Of a stretch of DNA of 64,000 nucleotides, positions 34,293 to 44,338 are shown piece by piece. Position 1 is the first letter of the stretch. Each line of letters starts with the position of its first letter. Source of the DNA: Novosphingobium taihuense (GTDB lineage Bacteria; Pseudomonadota; Alphaproteobacteria; Sphingomonadales; Sphingomonadaceae); assembly GCF_007830315.1 (NCBI RefSeq), contig NZ_VLKJ01000006.1, positions 124,001-188,000 of the forward strand, written 5' to 3'. A program made the translations under genes and the position numbers. The notes beneath the pieces were generated by a model that had not been told where the DNA came from, made no database searches, and saw only the letters and a list, made by a program, of their open reading frames with translations.

Positions 34293-35351
34293 TCAGATCG
34301 GCGACCAGGGTTTTTCGTCCGCCTGCTCCTCGACCTGGCCGGTCGGGCGTTCGGTCACCGTAGCGGCAGGCAGGTGCTCGAGCACGGCGTCAAGCAGGGC
34401 GTCCATGCCCTTCCCTGTCGCGCCGGAGATCGGGTAGACCTTGCGAGCACCGGCCGCGCGCAGCTCCTTGGTGAAGGCCTTGACCAGTTCGGCATCGACA
34501 AGGTCGATCTTGTTCAGCGCGATCAGGCGCGGCTTTTCGTCGAGACCGCCGCCGTAGGCCTCAAGCTCGCTTTCGACGATCTGCATGGCTTCAGCAGGAT
34601 CGGTCTCGCTGTGGATGTCGATCAGGTGGATCAGCACGCGGCAGCGCTCGATATGGCCGAGGAAGCGGTCACCGATGCCGACACCTTCAGCCGCACCCTC
34701 GATCAGTCCGGGAATGTCGGCCAGCACGAACTCGCGGTTGCGATGGCTGACCACGCCAAGTTGCGGGCGCAGCGTGGTGAAGGCGTACTCGCCGACCTTT
34801 GCCTTGGTGTTGGTGATCTTGTTGATGAAGGTCGACTTGCCCGCATTTGGCAGGCCAACAAGCCCTGCATCGGCCATGAGTTTGAGCCGAAGCCAGACGT
34901 ACATTTCCTCGCCCGGCCAACCTGGGCCGTGCTGACGCGGGGCGCGGTTGGTAGAAGACTTGTAGGATGCGTTGCCGCGCCCGCCATCACCGCCTCGCAG
35001 CAGGACCACGCGCTTGCCCACTTCGGTGAGGTCGAGCAGCACGGTCTCGCGGTCATCATCAAGCACCTGCGTGCCGACGGGAACCTTGATCACGAGATCC
35101 TCACCGCCCGCGCCGGTCCGGTTGGAGCCCGCACCGCCGTGTCCGCGTTGCGCCTTGAAGTGCTGGGTGTAGCGGAAGTCGATCAAGGTATTCAGTCCGG
35201 CGACGGCCTCGAACACGATGTCGCCGCCCTTGCCGCCATTGCCGCCATTGGGGCCGCCGTACTCTTCGTACTTTTCGCGGCGGAAGCTGACCGCGCCGGG
35301 GCCGCCCTGGCCCGAGCGGATGAAGATCTTGGCCTGATCGAGAAAATGCAT
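34293..35351 (-). CDS. obgE: GTPase Obg (CgtA)
   Basis: Essential ribosome-associated GTPase, 352 residues. The Gly-rich Obg fold occupies about 1-158 ([20 protein letters not shown]). The G domain follows, with G1 GLPNAGKST near 166-174, switch region [10 protein letters not shown]3 DIPGLIEGA and G4 NKID. A short acidic C-terminal tail completes it. It acts in 50S assembly and stress response. The usual rplU-rpmA genes are not directly upstream; instead a tRNA gene precedes it. Confidence 0.96.
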   Translation of the reverse strand: MHFLDQAKIFIRSGQGGPGAVSFRREKYEEYGGPNGGNGGKGGDIVFEAVAGLNTLIDFRYTQHFKAQRGHGGAGSNRTGAGGEDLVIKVPVGTQVLDDDRETVLLDLTEVGKRVVLLRGGDGGRGNASYKSSTNRAPRQHGPGWPGEEMYVWLRLKLMADAGLVGLPNAGKSTFINKITNTKAKVGEYAFTTLRPQLGVVSHRNREFVLADIPGLIEGAAEGVGIGDRFLGHIERCRVLIHLIDIHSETDPAEAMQIVESELEAYGGGLDEKPRLIALNKIDLVDAELVKAFTKELRAAGARKVYPISGATGKGMDALLDAVLEHLPAATVTERPTGQVEEQADEKPWSPI

Positions 35352-35442
35352 CTGGGTAACGTGTCCACTGACAGGCCCGAATGCAATAGCGCCGGGCCCC
35401 CTAAGCGAGCCTGTTGGTCCCGTTCATGGAGTTCCTGGAGCC

Positions 35443-35478
35443 TCGAACCGCAAGGCGCCTGCCAATCAGGCGGTTCGA
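35443..35478 (-). repeat. Hairpin just downstream of tRNA-Ala
   Basis: Perfect 9-bp arms TCGAACCGC (35443-35451) and GCGGTTCGA (35470-35478), with inner CGCCTG / CAGGCG able to pair alternatively. It begins eight bases after the tRNA 3' CCA on the - strand. There is no T-run. It may mark the tRNA transcript end or a processing point before obgE. Confidence 0.5.
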
Positions 35479-35485
35479 TGATACC

Positions 35486-35561
<76 letters not shown>

Positions 35562-35667
35562 GTTCCCGGTATCGCCCCACGACACTACCGCAGGGAGCGC
35601 CGCCATTAGCGCAGCGTCCCAGCTGTGAAAAGTGGCATTTTCGAGATTCTTTGGCCGCGCCCGGCGA

Positions 35668-36402
35668 TCAGTTGCCGGCCCCGCTGCGATCGGTGACACT
35701 GGTGGACGAGACCACAACAGGTGGTTGCTGCGTATTCACCAGCGCGCCGTACTGAGACTGCCAGATAGCCAGATCATTGCGATAGACCTCGTAGCGGCGG
35801 TAGAAATCGTCGTACACGACTTCGATGCTCGGCAGGCTGCGGACCGCGAAAGCCTCAAGCTCTGCCGACTTGATCGCCGCGCCATCGCGCGTCACCGCCA
35901 TGACGGCATCGCAGAAGTCCGAGAGCGTCGGCGGCAAGGCGTAATGATTGTAGACCGAGGTGATATATGCCTCGCGCGGGGCGATGAACTTCTGCCCGTA
36001 CTTCTCCTTGAACTCGGTATCGAGCTTTTTGTTGGCCACGTTCAGCGCCTTGGCATGCGTGGTCAGGAAAGCCTTGTAGCGCGGCAGGATGTCGGCGTGC
36101 TTGGGCCCGGTGCAATTGAGCGCCGCCACATTGTAGGCCGAACGCAGGTTCCAAACCATCTGCGCTGTCGTGATATTGCGGTTCACCGACTGGCGCAAAC
36201 CGTTCGCATCGGCCGGTGGCAGGTAGATATTGTCCGACGCGCCGTTGGGCGGCATCGGCTTGGGCGGAATGACCACGACCTTGGGCGGCGGAGGCGGCGG
36301 AGGTGGTGGCGGAGGCGGTGGTGGTGGCGCGCAAGAGGCAAGGCCGATGGCCAAGGCCAGTGCCGCGATGGTAGGCGCATGAAGACGCCGGAGACGAAAC
36401 AT
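35668..36402 (-). CDS. Poly-proline lipoprotein, unknown
   Basis: A 244-residue protein from the ATG at 36402, seven bases after GGGGGA. The N-terminus MFRLRRLHAP...LASC has a lipobox with Cys24, followed at once by APP and a run of 15 consecutive prolines, then VVVIPPKPMPP. The mature domain (about 60-235) is helical with two cysteines (AALNCTGP, DFCDAV) and many Tyr and Asn. The proline run would require elongation factor P and could act as a rigid spacer from the membrane. I recognise no family. Confidence 0.75.
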   Translation of the reverse strand: MFRLRRLHAPTIAALALAIGLASCAPPPPPPPPPPPPPPPKVVVIPPKPMPPNGASDNIYLPPADANGLRQSVNRNITTAQMVWNLRSAYNVAALNCTGPKHADILPRYKAFLTTHAKALNVANKKLDTEFKEKYGQKFIAPREAYITSVYNHYALPPTLSDFCDAVMAVTRDGAAIKSAELEAFAVRSLPSIEVVYDDFYRRYEVYRNDLAIWQSQYGALVNTQQPPVVVSSTSVTDRSGAGN

Positions 36403-36530
36403 TGGCATTCCCCCAAAGGTAGCCGATTGGCCGATGATCCCGTTGACGCAACGTGCAAAATTGCGCCGATCATCCTTGCTGCAAGATGAAGCCGACACTA
36501 GCGGCAGTGTTTACACAAGAGAATCCCCTG

Positions 36531-36569
36531 AAAAAGAAAAACCCGGCGAACCGTTGCGGTCCGCCGGGT
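36531..36569 (-). terminator. Rho-independent terminator after the Bax-inhibitor-1 gene
   Basis: On the - strand, ACCCGGCG / CGCCGGGT arms (with inner ACCG pairing) are followed by TTTTTCTTTTT (36531-36540 on the + strand is the A-rich complement). It lies 32 bases after the stop at 36601. Confidence 0.9.
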
Positions 36570-36600
36570 CAATCTGGTTCGGTTCGGTTGCTTCAGCGGA

Positions 36601-37344
36601 TCAGCGACGATCGCCCATGAACTGCAGCAGGAACTGGAACATGTTGATGAAGTCGAGGTAGAGGCTCAGCGCACCGAGGACCACGGCCTTGCCGGCAAAA
36701 TCGGTTCCGGCGACGTAGGCATACTGCTCCTTGAGCTTCTGCGTATCGTAGGCGGTGAGGCCTGCGAAGATCAGCACGCCGAGGAAGCTGATCGCCCAGC
36801 CAAGACCCGACGACTTCAGGAAGATGTTCAGCAGCGACGCGATGATGATGCCGAACAGGCCCATGATCAGGAAGCTGCCCATGCCCGACAGGTCCTTCTT
36901 GGTCGTGTAGCCATAGAGGCTCAGACCGGCGAAAGCGCCAGCAGTGGCAAAGAACGTCGTCGCGATCGAAGCGCCCGTGTAGACGAGAAAGATCGTCGAA
37001 AGCGACAGCCCCATGGCGACCGCAAAGCCCCAGAACATGCCCTGAAGCGCGGTGGTCGAAAACTTGTTCGCACCAAAGCTCATGAACATCACGAAGGCGA
37101 GCGGCGAGAGCATCACCAGCCAGATCAGCGGGGTGCCGAGCAGCGACACGGTCAGGCCGGTAGAGGCCGAAAGCAGCGCGACGACGCCCGAGAGCATCAC
37201 GCCTGAGGCCATGTAATTATAGATCGACAGCATGTGACGGCGCAGACCTGCGTCGAACACTTCGCCGCGGGCCTGGATGCCGGAAAGGCTCGGAGACGCG
37301 CCGAAGCCCGTTCCGGTGGGCCGAGGGTCGTTCCAGTTTGCCAT
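36601..37344 (-). CDS. Bax inhibitor-1 / YccA family membrane protein
   Basis: A 247-residue protein with seven hydrophobic helices, of the BI-1 (YccA/YbhL/TMBIM) family. The N-terminus is polar (NDPRPTGTGFGASPS); helices follow from about residue 30. Family markers include MFMSFGANKFSTTALQGMFWGFAVAMGLSLS and the C-terminal LGALSLYLDFINMFQFLLQFMGDRR. The ATG at 37344 follows GGAG. In E. coli YccA inhibits FtsH; the role here is inferred by family. A strong terminator ends its transcript. Confidence 0.92.
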   Translation of the reverse strand: MANWNDPRPTGTGFGASPSLSGIQARGEVFDAGLRRHMLSIYNYMASGVMLSGVVALLSASTGLTVSLLGTPLIWLVMLSPLAFVMFMSFGANKFSTTALQGMFWGFAVAMGLSLSTIFLVYTGASIATTFFATAGAFAGLSLYGYTTKKDLSGMGSFLIMGLFGIIIASLLNIFLKSSGLGWAISFLGVLIFAGLTAYDTQKLKEQYAYVAGTDFAGKAVVLGALSLYLDFINMFQFLLQFMGDRR

Positions 37345-37468
37345 TTTCAAAGCTCCGTTCTGTGGCCCCTTTGGCCACGTAGATGGAATATCGGCGCTTT
37401 GCGGCCCGCTTTCAAGTGAAACCGAAGCAATGAACTGGCAATCAAATGTAACGAATTGTTGCGCGCGA

Positions 37469-38275
37469 TCAGGATTTGGCGCGGGCCTGCTCGGTCATTT
37501 CCGCGCTGCGGTCGCGCGCGCCGCGCAAAGTGTCTTCCATCAGCGCAACAAGACGGCAGTCCTTGTCCAGAACATCGATGCCTACCTGCGTAACGCCGCC
37601 GGGGCTGGCGACGCGGCGTGCGAGCTCGCCGGGACCGTGTTCGGAGGCTGCGGCCAGCATTGCGGCCCCTTCGACCATCGACAGCGCCAGTCGGTCCGCC
37701 TGCTCGCGCGGCAGCCCGAGTGCCGCGGCGCCTTCGGCCAGCGCATCGATGAAACGATAGACGAATGCTGGACCGGACCCTGCGAGCGCGGTGACAAGGT
37801 CCATCTGGTCCTCGCCCGAAAGCCATTCGGCCTGGCCCAGCGGCGCCATAAGTGCATCGGTCTGGGACCGCGCTGCGGCATCGGCATCACCAACGAGCGC
37901 GATCGGCGACTTGCCGAGCGCGGCGGCGAGGTTGGGCATCACGCGCACGATGGCACGCGCATCGGGGAAGTTCGACCGGAGCGTCGCGAGATCGACGCCT
38001 GCAAGGATCGACAGCAGCAGCGTGTTCGGTCCGACGAACGGACGCACGGTAGCGGCGGCATCGGGCAACTGCTGCGGCTTGAAGCCCAGCAGGACGATAT
38101 CAAACGCCCCCTCGCCTTCGGGCGCAGACTTGAGCAGGCGCGTGCCCTGCGGAGCAGCTTCGAGATAGGGATCCACAATCGTGAAGGTCTCGGGCGCGAT
38201 GCCGCCCGCGAGCCAGCCCTTGAGCATGGCGCCGCCCATGTTGCCGCAGCCGAACTGGAGGAAAGTCATGGTCAT
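37469..38275 (-). CDS. proC: Pyrroline-5-carboxylate reductase
   Basis: Last enzyme of proline synthesis, reducing pyrroline-5-carboxylate with NADPH. It has 268 residues. The Rossmann motif FGCGNMGGAML is at the N-terminus, KPQQLPDAA near residue 70, and the C-terminal helical domain includes GSGPAFVYRFIDALAEGAA and SPGGVTQVGIDVL, the family signature. AAGGAA precedes the ATG. It follows the ybjN-like gene by 104 bases that hold a hairpin. Confidence 0.95.
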   Translation of the reverse strand: MTMTFLQFGCGNMGGAMLKGWLAGGIAPETFTIVDPYLEAAPQGTRLLKSAPEGEGAFDIVLLGFKPQQLPDAAATVRPFVGPNTLLLSILAGVDLATLRSNFPDARAIVRVMPNLAAALGKSPIALVGDADAAARSQTDALMAPLGQAEWLSGEDQMDLVTALAGSGPAFVYRFIDALAEGAAALGLPREQADRLALSMVEGAAMLAAASEHGPGELARRVASPGGVTQVGIDVLDKDCRLVALMEDTLRGARDRSAEMTEQARAKS

Positions 38276-38297
38276 GGGCAGATTCCTTGAGTCGCGT

Positions 38298-38334
38298 TTG
38301 CGGGCTCAATGCCGTGGCTCTGGGCTGCCCGCAA
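38298..38334 (-). repeat. Hairpin between the YbjN gene and proC
   Basis: Perfect 8-bp arms TTGCGGGC (38298-38305) and GCCCGCAA (38327-38334) with a 21-base loop. It lies after the YbjN stop and just before the proC ribosome binding site on the - strand. No T-run. Possibly a mild transcription or mRNA-stability element. Confidence 0.4.
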
Positions 38335-38379
38335 TCAAGAAAGCCCTGCTTCCCCGCCTTCGCTGTGACGCCAAACGGT

Positions 38380-38883
38380 TCAGGCTTCTCCGGCTGCGTC
38401 CACCATCGCGCTGGCAAGGGCATCGGCCGGGCTCTTGTCACCCCACAGGATGAACTGGAACGCGGGGTAGAACCGATCGCACTCGTCCACGGCGGCCTCG
38501 ATTGCGGCCTGCGCCTGGCTGATCGACAAAAGACCTTCGTCGCCCAGCATCAGTCCGTGGCGATAGAGCAGGACCGAGCCGTTCGACCAGATGTCGAAGT
38601 GACCGATCCAGACCTGCTCGTTGATCAACGCCATCAGCTCGTAGACCGCAAGCTTCTTGTCGTCGGGAATGCGAATATCGGGCAGGCACAGAATCTGCAG
38701 GACATGGTCCTCGATCCGCCAGATTGCACGGAGCTGATAGTTCGCCCACGAACCCTGGATTTCGCCAGTCACCTCATCGTCCGAGACGAATTCGCACGGC
38801 CAGCCGCGCGCCTCGAACAACGAGGCGATCATGTCGACAGGCGCTGCCTCTTCGCGCTCGTTGTCGTCATGGCCGGTCCGCAT
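38380..38883 (-). CDS. YbjN domain-containing protein
   Basis: A 167-residue acidic protein from the ATG at 38883 (GGGG seven bases upstream), with the YbjN-type sensory fold: alternating beta strands and helices with segments such as LCLPDIRIPDDKKLAVYELM and NEQVWIGHFDI. YbjN-like proteins have been described as type III secretion chaperone-like folds and stress modulators. It lies upstream of proC. Exact role unknown. Confidence 0.82.
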   Translation of the reverse strand: MRTGHDDNEREEAAPVDMIASLFEARGWPCEFVSDDEVTGEIQGSWANYQLRAIWRIEDHVLQILCLPDIRIPDDKKLAVYELMALINEQVWIGHFDIWSNGSVLLYRHGLMLGDEGLLSISQAQAAIEAAVDECDRFYPAFQFILWGDKSPADALASAMVDAAGEA

Positions 38884-39096
38884 GGTACGTCCCCTGAACA
38901 CGTGATCGGGCCTCCTCGGCTGGTCGGCCCGGCAGGGCGATCTGCCCTGACTGCTGCTCATCTCGTCAATGGCGGTTCACACCCCCACCCGACAATCGCG
39001 GGTTAACAGGCGGTTGGGCAAAACTCGACAACCTTGTGGGAAAGCTGTGGACAAGGAGTGAACAGCCCGGTCCGCACATGTTCCTGCCAAGCAGGG

Positions 39097-41325
39097 CTAT
39101 TTGAGCGAAAGCGTATCCACCGCCTGGCCTGCAGGACTGGTCCACTGGTAGCTGGAGACGCCGCTTTTCTTGAGCCTCGTGACGAATTCCTGCGCTTCGG
39201 CTTCGCTTTCGAAGGGTCCGGTGAGGAGGCGGAAGTTGCTGCGCCAAGGCGAAAGATAGGGCTTGCGGCCACGCAGGACTTCGGGCGCTTCCTTCACCAG
39301 GCGGCGCCACTCGTTGTCCATCACGTCCTTGTTGCCGCCGGTCAGGACCTGGACCCAGATGCGGCTGGGGTGGCTGGGCGCGGCCTTCTTGGTCTTGGCA
39401 TCCTTTGCCGCAGCCTTGGGATCCTTGATCGGCTTGCCATCCTTCCCGAGCTTGACCGCTTCCTTAGCAGACGGCTTCTCGGGCTCCTTGGCGGGGATGC
39501 GAGACACGTCTGTCGGCCCATCGGGTCGCTCGCCGCGTGCGTCCGCCTTGGTGGCCTTCGCCGTCGGCTTGGGCGCGATCCGCGTGATGTCGACCGCAGC
39601 GACCTGCGCGCTGCGCTCTTCCTCGGGCGGGGCGAAAGATTTGAACAGAGAAGCCAGATCGCGCGGCGGCGGCGGTGACGCGGCGGCGGCCGTTTGTACC
39701 GGTGGCGTGATTGCGGGCGGGGTCGGAGCCGTCGTTGCGGGCGGTGTTGGCGCGCTTGCTGCCGTCTGCGTGACAGCTAGCGGAGCTGGGGCAGCCATCG
39801 CAACCGGTGGCGGTACAGTTCCCGGGGCATTCTGCGGCGTGCCGGTCGATCCGACCTTGGCCAGATCGAAGCTGCCTGCGGTGCCGAGCGTCGAACGCTG
39901 AGGGGCAGATGCAGTCTGCGATGGCTGAGGCTGGGTAACTGTCTGGGGCGGAGGCGTTGCAGCTCTTGGCGGAACCGTGGTTGCTGCTGCCACTTGCCCC
40001 AGAGCGATCGTCCGTGTTTCAGCCGGTGGTGCCGTAAGATCCTGCTGAAATCCGGGTCTGGCAGCTGTGGACGCTGATGGCGCAATCGTGGTGGTCGGCG
40101 TGGGCGTGGAGACCGGGCGGCTTGCAGCCGGTTGCGTCGCACGGATTGGTGGCACCGCAGGTCGCGCCGAACCCGGTGGCACGTCGAGGGCCGAGAGCAC
40201 GGTCGGACGTGGCACGGCGGGTGTGGTTGCTGACGGAAGCGGCGACGCGCTTGTGTAGGTCTGCGAAGGAACGGGCGCGGGTGCCACGGTTGCCGTGACC
40301 GGACGAGCGCTCGCCGTTGCAACTGCGGTGGTCTCGCCCCTGCCTGGACGCCGCCGCTTCTCGCGGCTCGGCTTGTCTGTCGAAGCCGAAGACGGCCCAA
40401 GCGGGGCACCACTCGGGATCAGGCCAGCTTCGGCCATGCGGGGTGCGCGGGGATTGAGCGCGGCATATTGCACGACACGCGGATCGTCCCGACCAATGTC
40501 TGCGGCGCGCGGGAAACGGCCGAAATTGGCCGCGGCTGCCTGCTGCGAAGGTGTGAGGCGCGGCATATAGCGCAGGTACGGGGCGATTCCGGCGGCGAGG
40601 TCCTGTGGCATCGACGCATAGGCGATGGCCACCGCCTCGTCCGACCCGCCGGTGACGGCCATGGCAAATGTGCGGGTGCGCCACGCCGCGCGGTCCTGCT
40701 TCTCGATCAAGGGTGCGAGCAAGGCCTCAGCGCCGCGACGGTCACCCGCGATGGCAAGGCTCATCGCATAGCGACGCGTGATCTCGTCGTTGGCACCACG
40801 GCTGAGCGCCACCTGATACCAGCGCTGGGCACGACCGTTGTCACCCACAAGATCGTAGGCCAGCGCTCGGTCAGCCGCCATGGCGAAGGTGTCGGCACCC
40901 GCTCGCTCGGCCTCGTCGAACGAACTGATCGCCGAGACCGGATTTTCAGCGACGAGTTGCGCCTTGCCGAGCAGCGCCTTGGTCCGGCCATTGCCGGGCT
41001 GGACCTCGTCCGCCCTTGCCAGAAAACCGATAGCGGCATCGCTGTCGCCCAACTTCAGCGCGGCGTCAGCTGCGTCGAACAGGGCCGAGACATTGCGCGG
41101 ATCGGCAGCAAGACGCGCAAGCGCGGCGTTGAGATCACGCGTGGGGCTTTGGGCGGTCGACTGAACAACCGGGCGTGAAACCGAGACCGGACCGTCAGGA
41201 TCGTCGTCGCCCTTGCCCGATGCCTGCGCGAGAACCGGAGCCGAGGCCGTTGCCAGCAAGAGGGCAACCGTCAGGCGCATGCTGCCGGTGCCGAGAAAAC
41301 GCGCGATGGGGAAGCGGTTGATCAT
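39097..41325 (-). CDS. TPR protein with C-terminal SPOR domain, downstream of ftsZ
   Basis: A 742-residue protein (start uncertain: ATG at 41325, or 41280 where a clean signal peptide MRLTVALLLATASAPVLAQA begins). After the signal come TPR-like helices (about 60-290), a long Pro/Thr/Ala-rich low-complexity region (about 320-560), a Lys/Ala-rich stretch, and a C-terminal SPOR domain of about 75 residues (WVQVLTGGNKDVMDNEWRRL...). SPOR domains bind denuded septal glycan, so a role at the division site is likely. It starts 66 bases after ftsZ on the same strand. Confidence 0.85.
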   Translation of the reverse strand: MINRFPIARFLGTGSMRLTVALLLATASAPVLAQASGKGDDDPDGPVSVSRPVVQSTAQSPTRDLNAALARLAADPRNVSALFDAADAALKLGDSDAAIGFLARADEVQPGNGRTKALLGKAQLVAENPVSAISSFDEAERAGADTFAMAADRALAYDLVGDNGRAQRWYQVALSRGANDEITRRYAMSLAIAGDRRGAEALLAPLIEKQDRAAWRTRTFAMAVTGGSDEAVAIAYASMPQDLAAGIAPYLRYMPRLTPSQQAAAANFGRFPRAADIGRDDPRVVQYAALNPRAPRMAEAGLIPSGAPLGPSSASTDKPSREKRRRPGRGETTAVATASARPVTATVAPAPVPSQTYTSASPLPSATTPAVPRPTVLSALDVPPGSARPAVPPIRATQPAASRPVSTPTPTTTIAPSASTAARPGFQQDLTAPPAETRTIALGQVAAATTVPPRAATPPPQTVTQPQPSQTASAPQRSTLGTAGSFDLAKVGSTGTPQNAPGTVPPPVAMAAPAPLAVTQTAASAPTPPATTAPTPPAITPPVQTAAAASPPPPRDLASLFKSFAPPEEERSAQVAAVDITRIAPKPTAKATKADARGERPDGPTDVSRIPAKEPEKPSAKEAVKLGKDGKPIKDPKAAAKDAKTKKAAPSHPSRIWVQVLTGGNKDVMDNEWRRLVKEAPEVLRGRKPYLSPWRSNFRLLTGPFESEAEAQEFVTRLKKSGVSSYQWTSPAGQAVDTLSLK

Positions 41326-41390
41326 CCTGCCGCGCTCTATACCGATCCGAAGATGAAGCGGCGGCAACAGGTGCCACCGCTCATCCCATT

Positions 41391-42854
41391 TTACTGGTTG
41401 TTCTGACGACCGAGGAAGCGCGGAATGTTGAGCGCACTCCCATCGTCGTCGCCATCATCGTCCCCGCCGCGATTGCCGCGCGAAAGATTGGCCATGCGTT
41501 CGAACAGCGTGCTGCCGCCCGAAGGCTTGGCAGGCTCAGCCTCCGGTGCACGGCCAAGGCGTGGCATGGCCGGAGCAGGCTCCGGTTCCGGAGCAGCCTG
41601 GGGGGCCGGTTCAACTGGCGCTTCCATACCGCCCAGCGACAGTTCGCCTGAATCGGTCTCTTCCTGCGCCTCGGAAAGATCGAGGGTCAGATCGAACGGC
41701 TCAGGTTCAGGCTCTGCCGCTGGCGCAGCGGGCTGCACCTGCTCAGCCGCAGGCGACCAAGCAGGCTGAGCGGGCTCGGCCGGAGGCGGAGTGTAGACCG
41801 GCGCGGCAGGTGCTGCGGTTGGAACGGCGGGGCCACGCGATGTATTCGGGATCGAAACCGGGCGCGAGGCGATTTCGGCCTGTTCCTGGCTCTGTTCGAT
41901 GCCGGTGGCGACCACCGAGACGCGAATCTTGCCATCAAGGTCCGGGTTGAACGCCGAACCCCAGATGATGTTGGCGTTCGGGTCGACCAGTTCGCGGATG
42001 TGGTTAGCCGCTTCGTCGACTTCGAGCAGCTTCATGTCATCGCCGCCGATGATCGAGATGATCACGCCCTTGGCGCCCTGCATCGAAACGCCATCGAGCA
42101 GCGGGTTGGCAATGGCGCGTTCGGCCGCTTCGAGTGCGCGGTTCGGACCTTCGCCCTCACCCGTACCCATCATCGCCTTGCCCATCTCGCCCATGACCGA
42201 GCGGACGTCGGCAAAGTCGAGGTTGATCAGGCCCGGCATGACCATGAGGTCGGTGATCGAGCGAACGCCCTGCTGAAGCACTTCATCGGCCAGCTGGAAC
42301 GCTTCCTTGAAGGTCGTCTCTGCCTTGGCCACAAGGAACAGGTTCTGGTTCGGGATGACGATCAGCGTATCAACGTGCTTCTGCAGCTCCTCGATCCCGC
42401 TTTCGGCAGAGCGCATGCGGCGCGTGCCTTCGAACAGGAATGGCTTGGTCACCACACCCACGGTCAGCACGCCCTTGCGGCGTGCTGCCTCCGCGATGAC
42501 GGGAGCCGCACCAGTACCGGTACCGCCACCCATGCCAGCGGCGATGAACACCATGTGCACGCCTTCGAGAGCGCGTTCGAGTTCCTCGATGGTTTCTTCC
42601 GCGGCAGCACGACCCACTTCAGGGCGGGCACCAGCACCCAGGCCTTGTGTAATGTCGGGGCCGAGCTGAATGCGGTTTTCCGCGATCGAGTTGTTCAACG
42701 CCTGCGCGTCAGTGTTGACGACGATGAACTCTACGCCCTCAATCTGAGCATTGATCATGTTGGCGATGGCATTGCCGCCTGCACCACCAACCCCGATCAC
42801 CGTGATCCGGGGACGAAGTTCGTCGATAGCCGGCGGTCCGATGTTGATGCTCAT
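41391..42854 (-). CDS. ftsZ: Cell division protein FtsZ
   Basis: Tubulin-like GTPase forming the Z ring, 487 residues. The ATG at 42854 ([13 protein letters not shown]) follows GGGAG; upstream in-frame ATGs lack this. The GTP-binding signature GMGGGTGTG is at residues 107-115 and the T7 loop region includes [11 protein letters not shown]. The globular part ends near 320, followed by a long Pro/Ala/Glu-rich linker of about 150 residues, typical of alphaproteobacteria, and the C-terminal peptide [11 protein letters not shown]. The 194 bases before it may hold its own promoter. Confidence 0.97.
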   Translation of the reverse strand: MSINIGPPAIDELRPRITVIGVGGAGGNAIANMINAQIEGVEFIVVNTDAQALNNSIAENRIQLGPDITQGLGAGARPEVGRAAAEETIEELERALEGVHMVFIAAGMGGGTGTGAAPVIAEAARRKGVLTVGVVTKPFLFEGTRRMRSAESGIEELQKHVDTLIVIPNQNLFLVAKAETTFKEAFQLADEVLQQGVRSITDLMVMPGLINLDFADVRSVMGEMGKAMMGTGEGEGPNRALEAAERAIANPLLDGVSMQGAKGVIISIIGGDDMKLLEVDEAANHIRELVDPNANIIWGSAFNPDLDGKIRVSVVATGIEQSQEQAEIASRPVSIPNTSRGPAVPTAAPAAPVYTPPPAEPAQPAWSPAAEQVQPAAPAAEPEPEPFDLTLDLSEAQEETDSGELSLGGMEAPVEPAPQAAPEPEPAPAMPRLGRAPEAEPAKPSGGSTLFERMANLSRGNRGGDDDGDDDGSALNIPRFLGRQNNQ

Positions 42855-42961
42855 AGTCGGTCTCCCAATCGGGTCATTGGCCTCACTGATGGCAGACATG
42901 CGCGTTCAGCGAGTTTGTAAAACTTCACATTAACCTGTTGCACAACGCAGCCAGCCGAATC

Positions 42962-42979
42962 AAAGGCGGTTTTGCCTTT
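42962..42979 (-). repeat. Hairpin in the ftsA-ftsZ intergenic region
   Basis: AAAGGC / GCCTTT arms around a 6-base loop, within the 194-base gap between the ftsA stop and ftsZ start. No clear T-run on the - strand. It is the only marked structure I see in this gap, which is otherwise the likely site of an ftsZ promoter. Confidence 0.35.
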
Positions 42980-43048
42980 TCCACAGGTTGCATGGGCGTC
43001 AAAGGCCGCAATTCGTCGACTTCGGACCGGTTCGGCCGAAATTCCATT

Positions 43049-44329
43049 TCAGAAGTAATCCTTTACTGCGCGCCAGAGGCGAATCAGCAGGTTCATGCCC
43101 TTGTAGGATCCGCTCGGCGCGAAGGCCGGCCCGATCGCGCGAATGTCGACCGGATCGGCCGCAGCAAAGAGCACGAGTCCGACCAGTGTCGAGGAACTTG
43201 GCGTCGCATGTCCCGGCGGAAGACCAAGCATGGTCGGCGGCGAGCCGATGCGGACGGGGCGTCCGAGTGCGGCCTGCGCATAGTCCGCAAGCCCCGGCAA
43301 CTGAGCGCCGCCACCGGTGAGGACGACCTGCTGGCCCGTCTGTCCGACGAAGCCCATCGCCTTGAGCGCCTTGCCGACTTCCTCGGTGAAGAAGCCGAGT
43401 TGCTGGGTGATGACCGAGATCAGCTCAGCACGCGGAATGCGGTTCTTGTCGTCAGCATGGCGCGCAACGGGGCCGCCTTCGGGATCGCCGGGCGCGTTGA
43501 CCGGGATCATCTCGCGGTGATCGGCGGGGCTGGCGATGGCCGAGCCGGACATGCATTTGAGCCGTTCTGCCTGATAGCGGCGGATACCGAAAGCCGAAGC
43601 GATGGCATCGGTAATGTCGCCTGACCCGTACTGGATCACCTGCATCCCGAGTAACATGCCGGCCGCATACACAGACACGGTGGTGACCTCAGCGCCAAAT
43701 TCCACCAGCGCAACGCCAAGCTCGCGCTCCTCGGGCGTCAGGCAGGCATGTCCTGCGGCGACAGGGGAGCCGACGACGGCCTCGACATCGAGATGCGCGT
43801 TTTGCACCGCCTCGCGGATATTGCGCACCGGCGCGCCGTCGGCGAGCATGACGTGGATGTCGACGGCAAGGCGCTCGGCGTGGAGACCCTTGGGGTTCGG
43901 CACGCCGTGAGCGCCATCGAGCGTATAGTGTGCAGGCTGGGCGTGAAGCACGGTGCGGCCGTCGGGCTGGATAACCTCGCGCCCTGCTACCAGCAGATGC
44001 TCGATATCGTCCTGCTCGATCCGCCGACCGCCCACTTCGACCTCGACCCGTGCCGTTGTGCTGGCAAGGCCGGCCCCCGAGCAGCCGATCCAGACCTTCT
44101 GGATATCGACATTGGCCATCTTCTCTGCGCGCTCGATAGCATCGCGGACCGAATGCGTGGCGGCCTGCATGTCGGTCACATAGCCGCGCTTGATGCCCTG
44201 CGCGGCGCGATGGCCTGACCCCAGCACGACCATTTCGCCCGTTTCCGAGAGCCCCGCGATCATCGCGGACACGCGGAACGAGCCGATATTGACGGCAGCA
44301 AAGACCTTGGTGATGCGGGGCGTTGCCAT
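43049..44329 (-). CDS. ftsA: Cell division protein FtsA
   Basis: Actin-like protein tethering FtsZ to the membrane, 426 residues. Family segments include VFAAVNIGSFRVSAM at the N-terminus, the 1C subdomain region with IEHLLVAGREV, SGDITDAIASAFGI and VVLTGGGAQLPGL. The C-terminal amphipathic membrane-targeting helix NLLIRLWRAVKDYF is evident. It starts nine bases after ftsQ. Confidence 0.96.
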   Translation of the reverse strand: MATPRITKVFAAVNIGSFRVSAMIAGLSETGEMVVLGSGHRAAQGIKRGYVTDMQAATHSVRDAIERAEKMANVDIQKVWIGCSGAGLASTTARVEVEVGGRRIEQDDIEHLLVAGREVIQPDGRTVLHAQPAHYTLDGAHGVPNPKGLHAERLAVDIHVMLADGAPVRNIREAVQNAHLDVEAVVGSPVAAGHACLTPEERELGVALVEFGAEVTTVSVYAAGMLLGMQVIQYGSGDITDAIASAFGIRRYQAERLKCMSGSAIASPADHREMIPVNAPGDPEGGPVARHADDKNRIPRAELISVITQQLGFFTEEVGKALKAMGFVGQTGQQVVLTGGGAQLPGLADYAQAALGRPVRIGSPPTMLGLPPGHATPSSSTLVGLVLFAAADPVDIRAIGPAFAPSGSYKGMNLLIRLWRAVKDYF

Positions 44330-44338
44330 TGTGCCGGA

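Noticed and set aside
39046..39054. A DnaA-box-like 9-mer (TTGTCCACA on the - strand)
   Set aside because: Single copy with one mismatch, no AT-rich region, no dnaA/dnaN or other origin features nearby.
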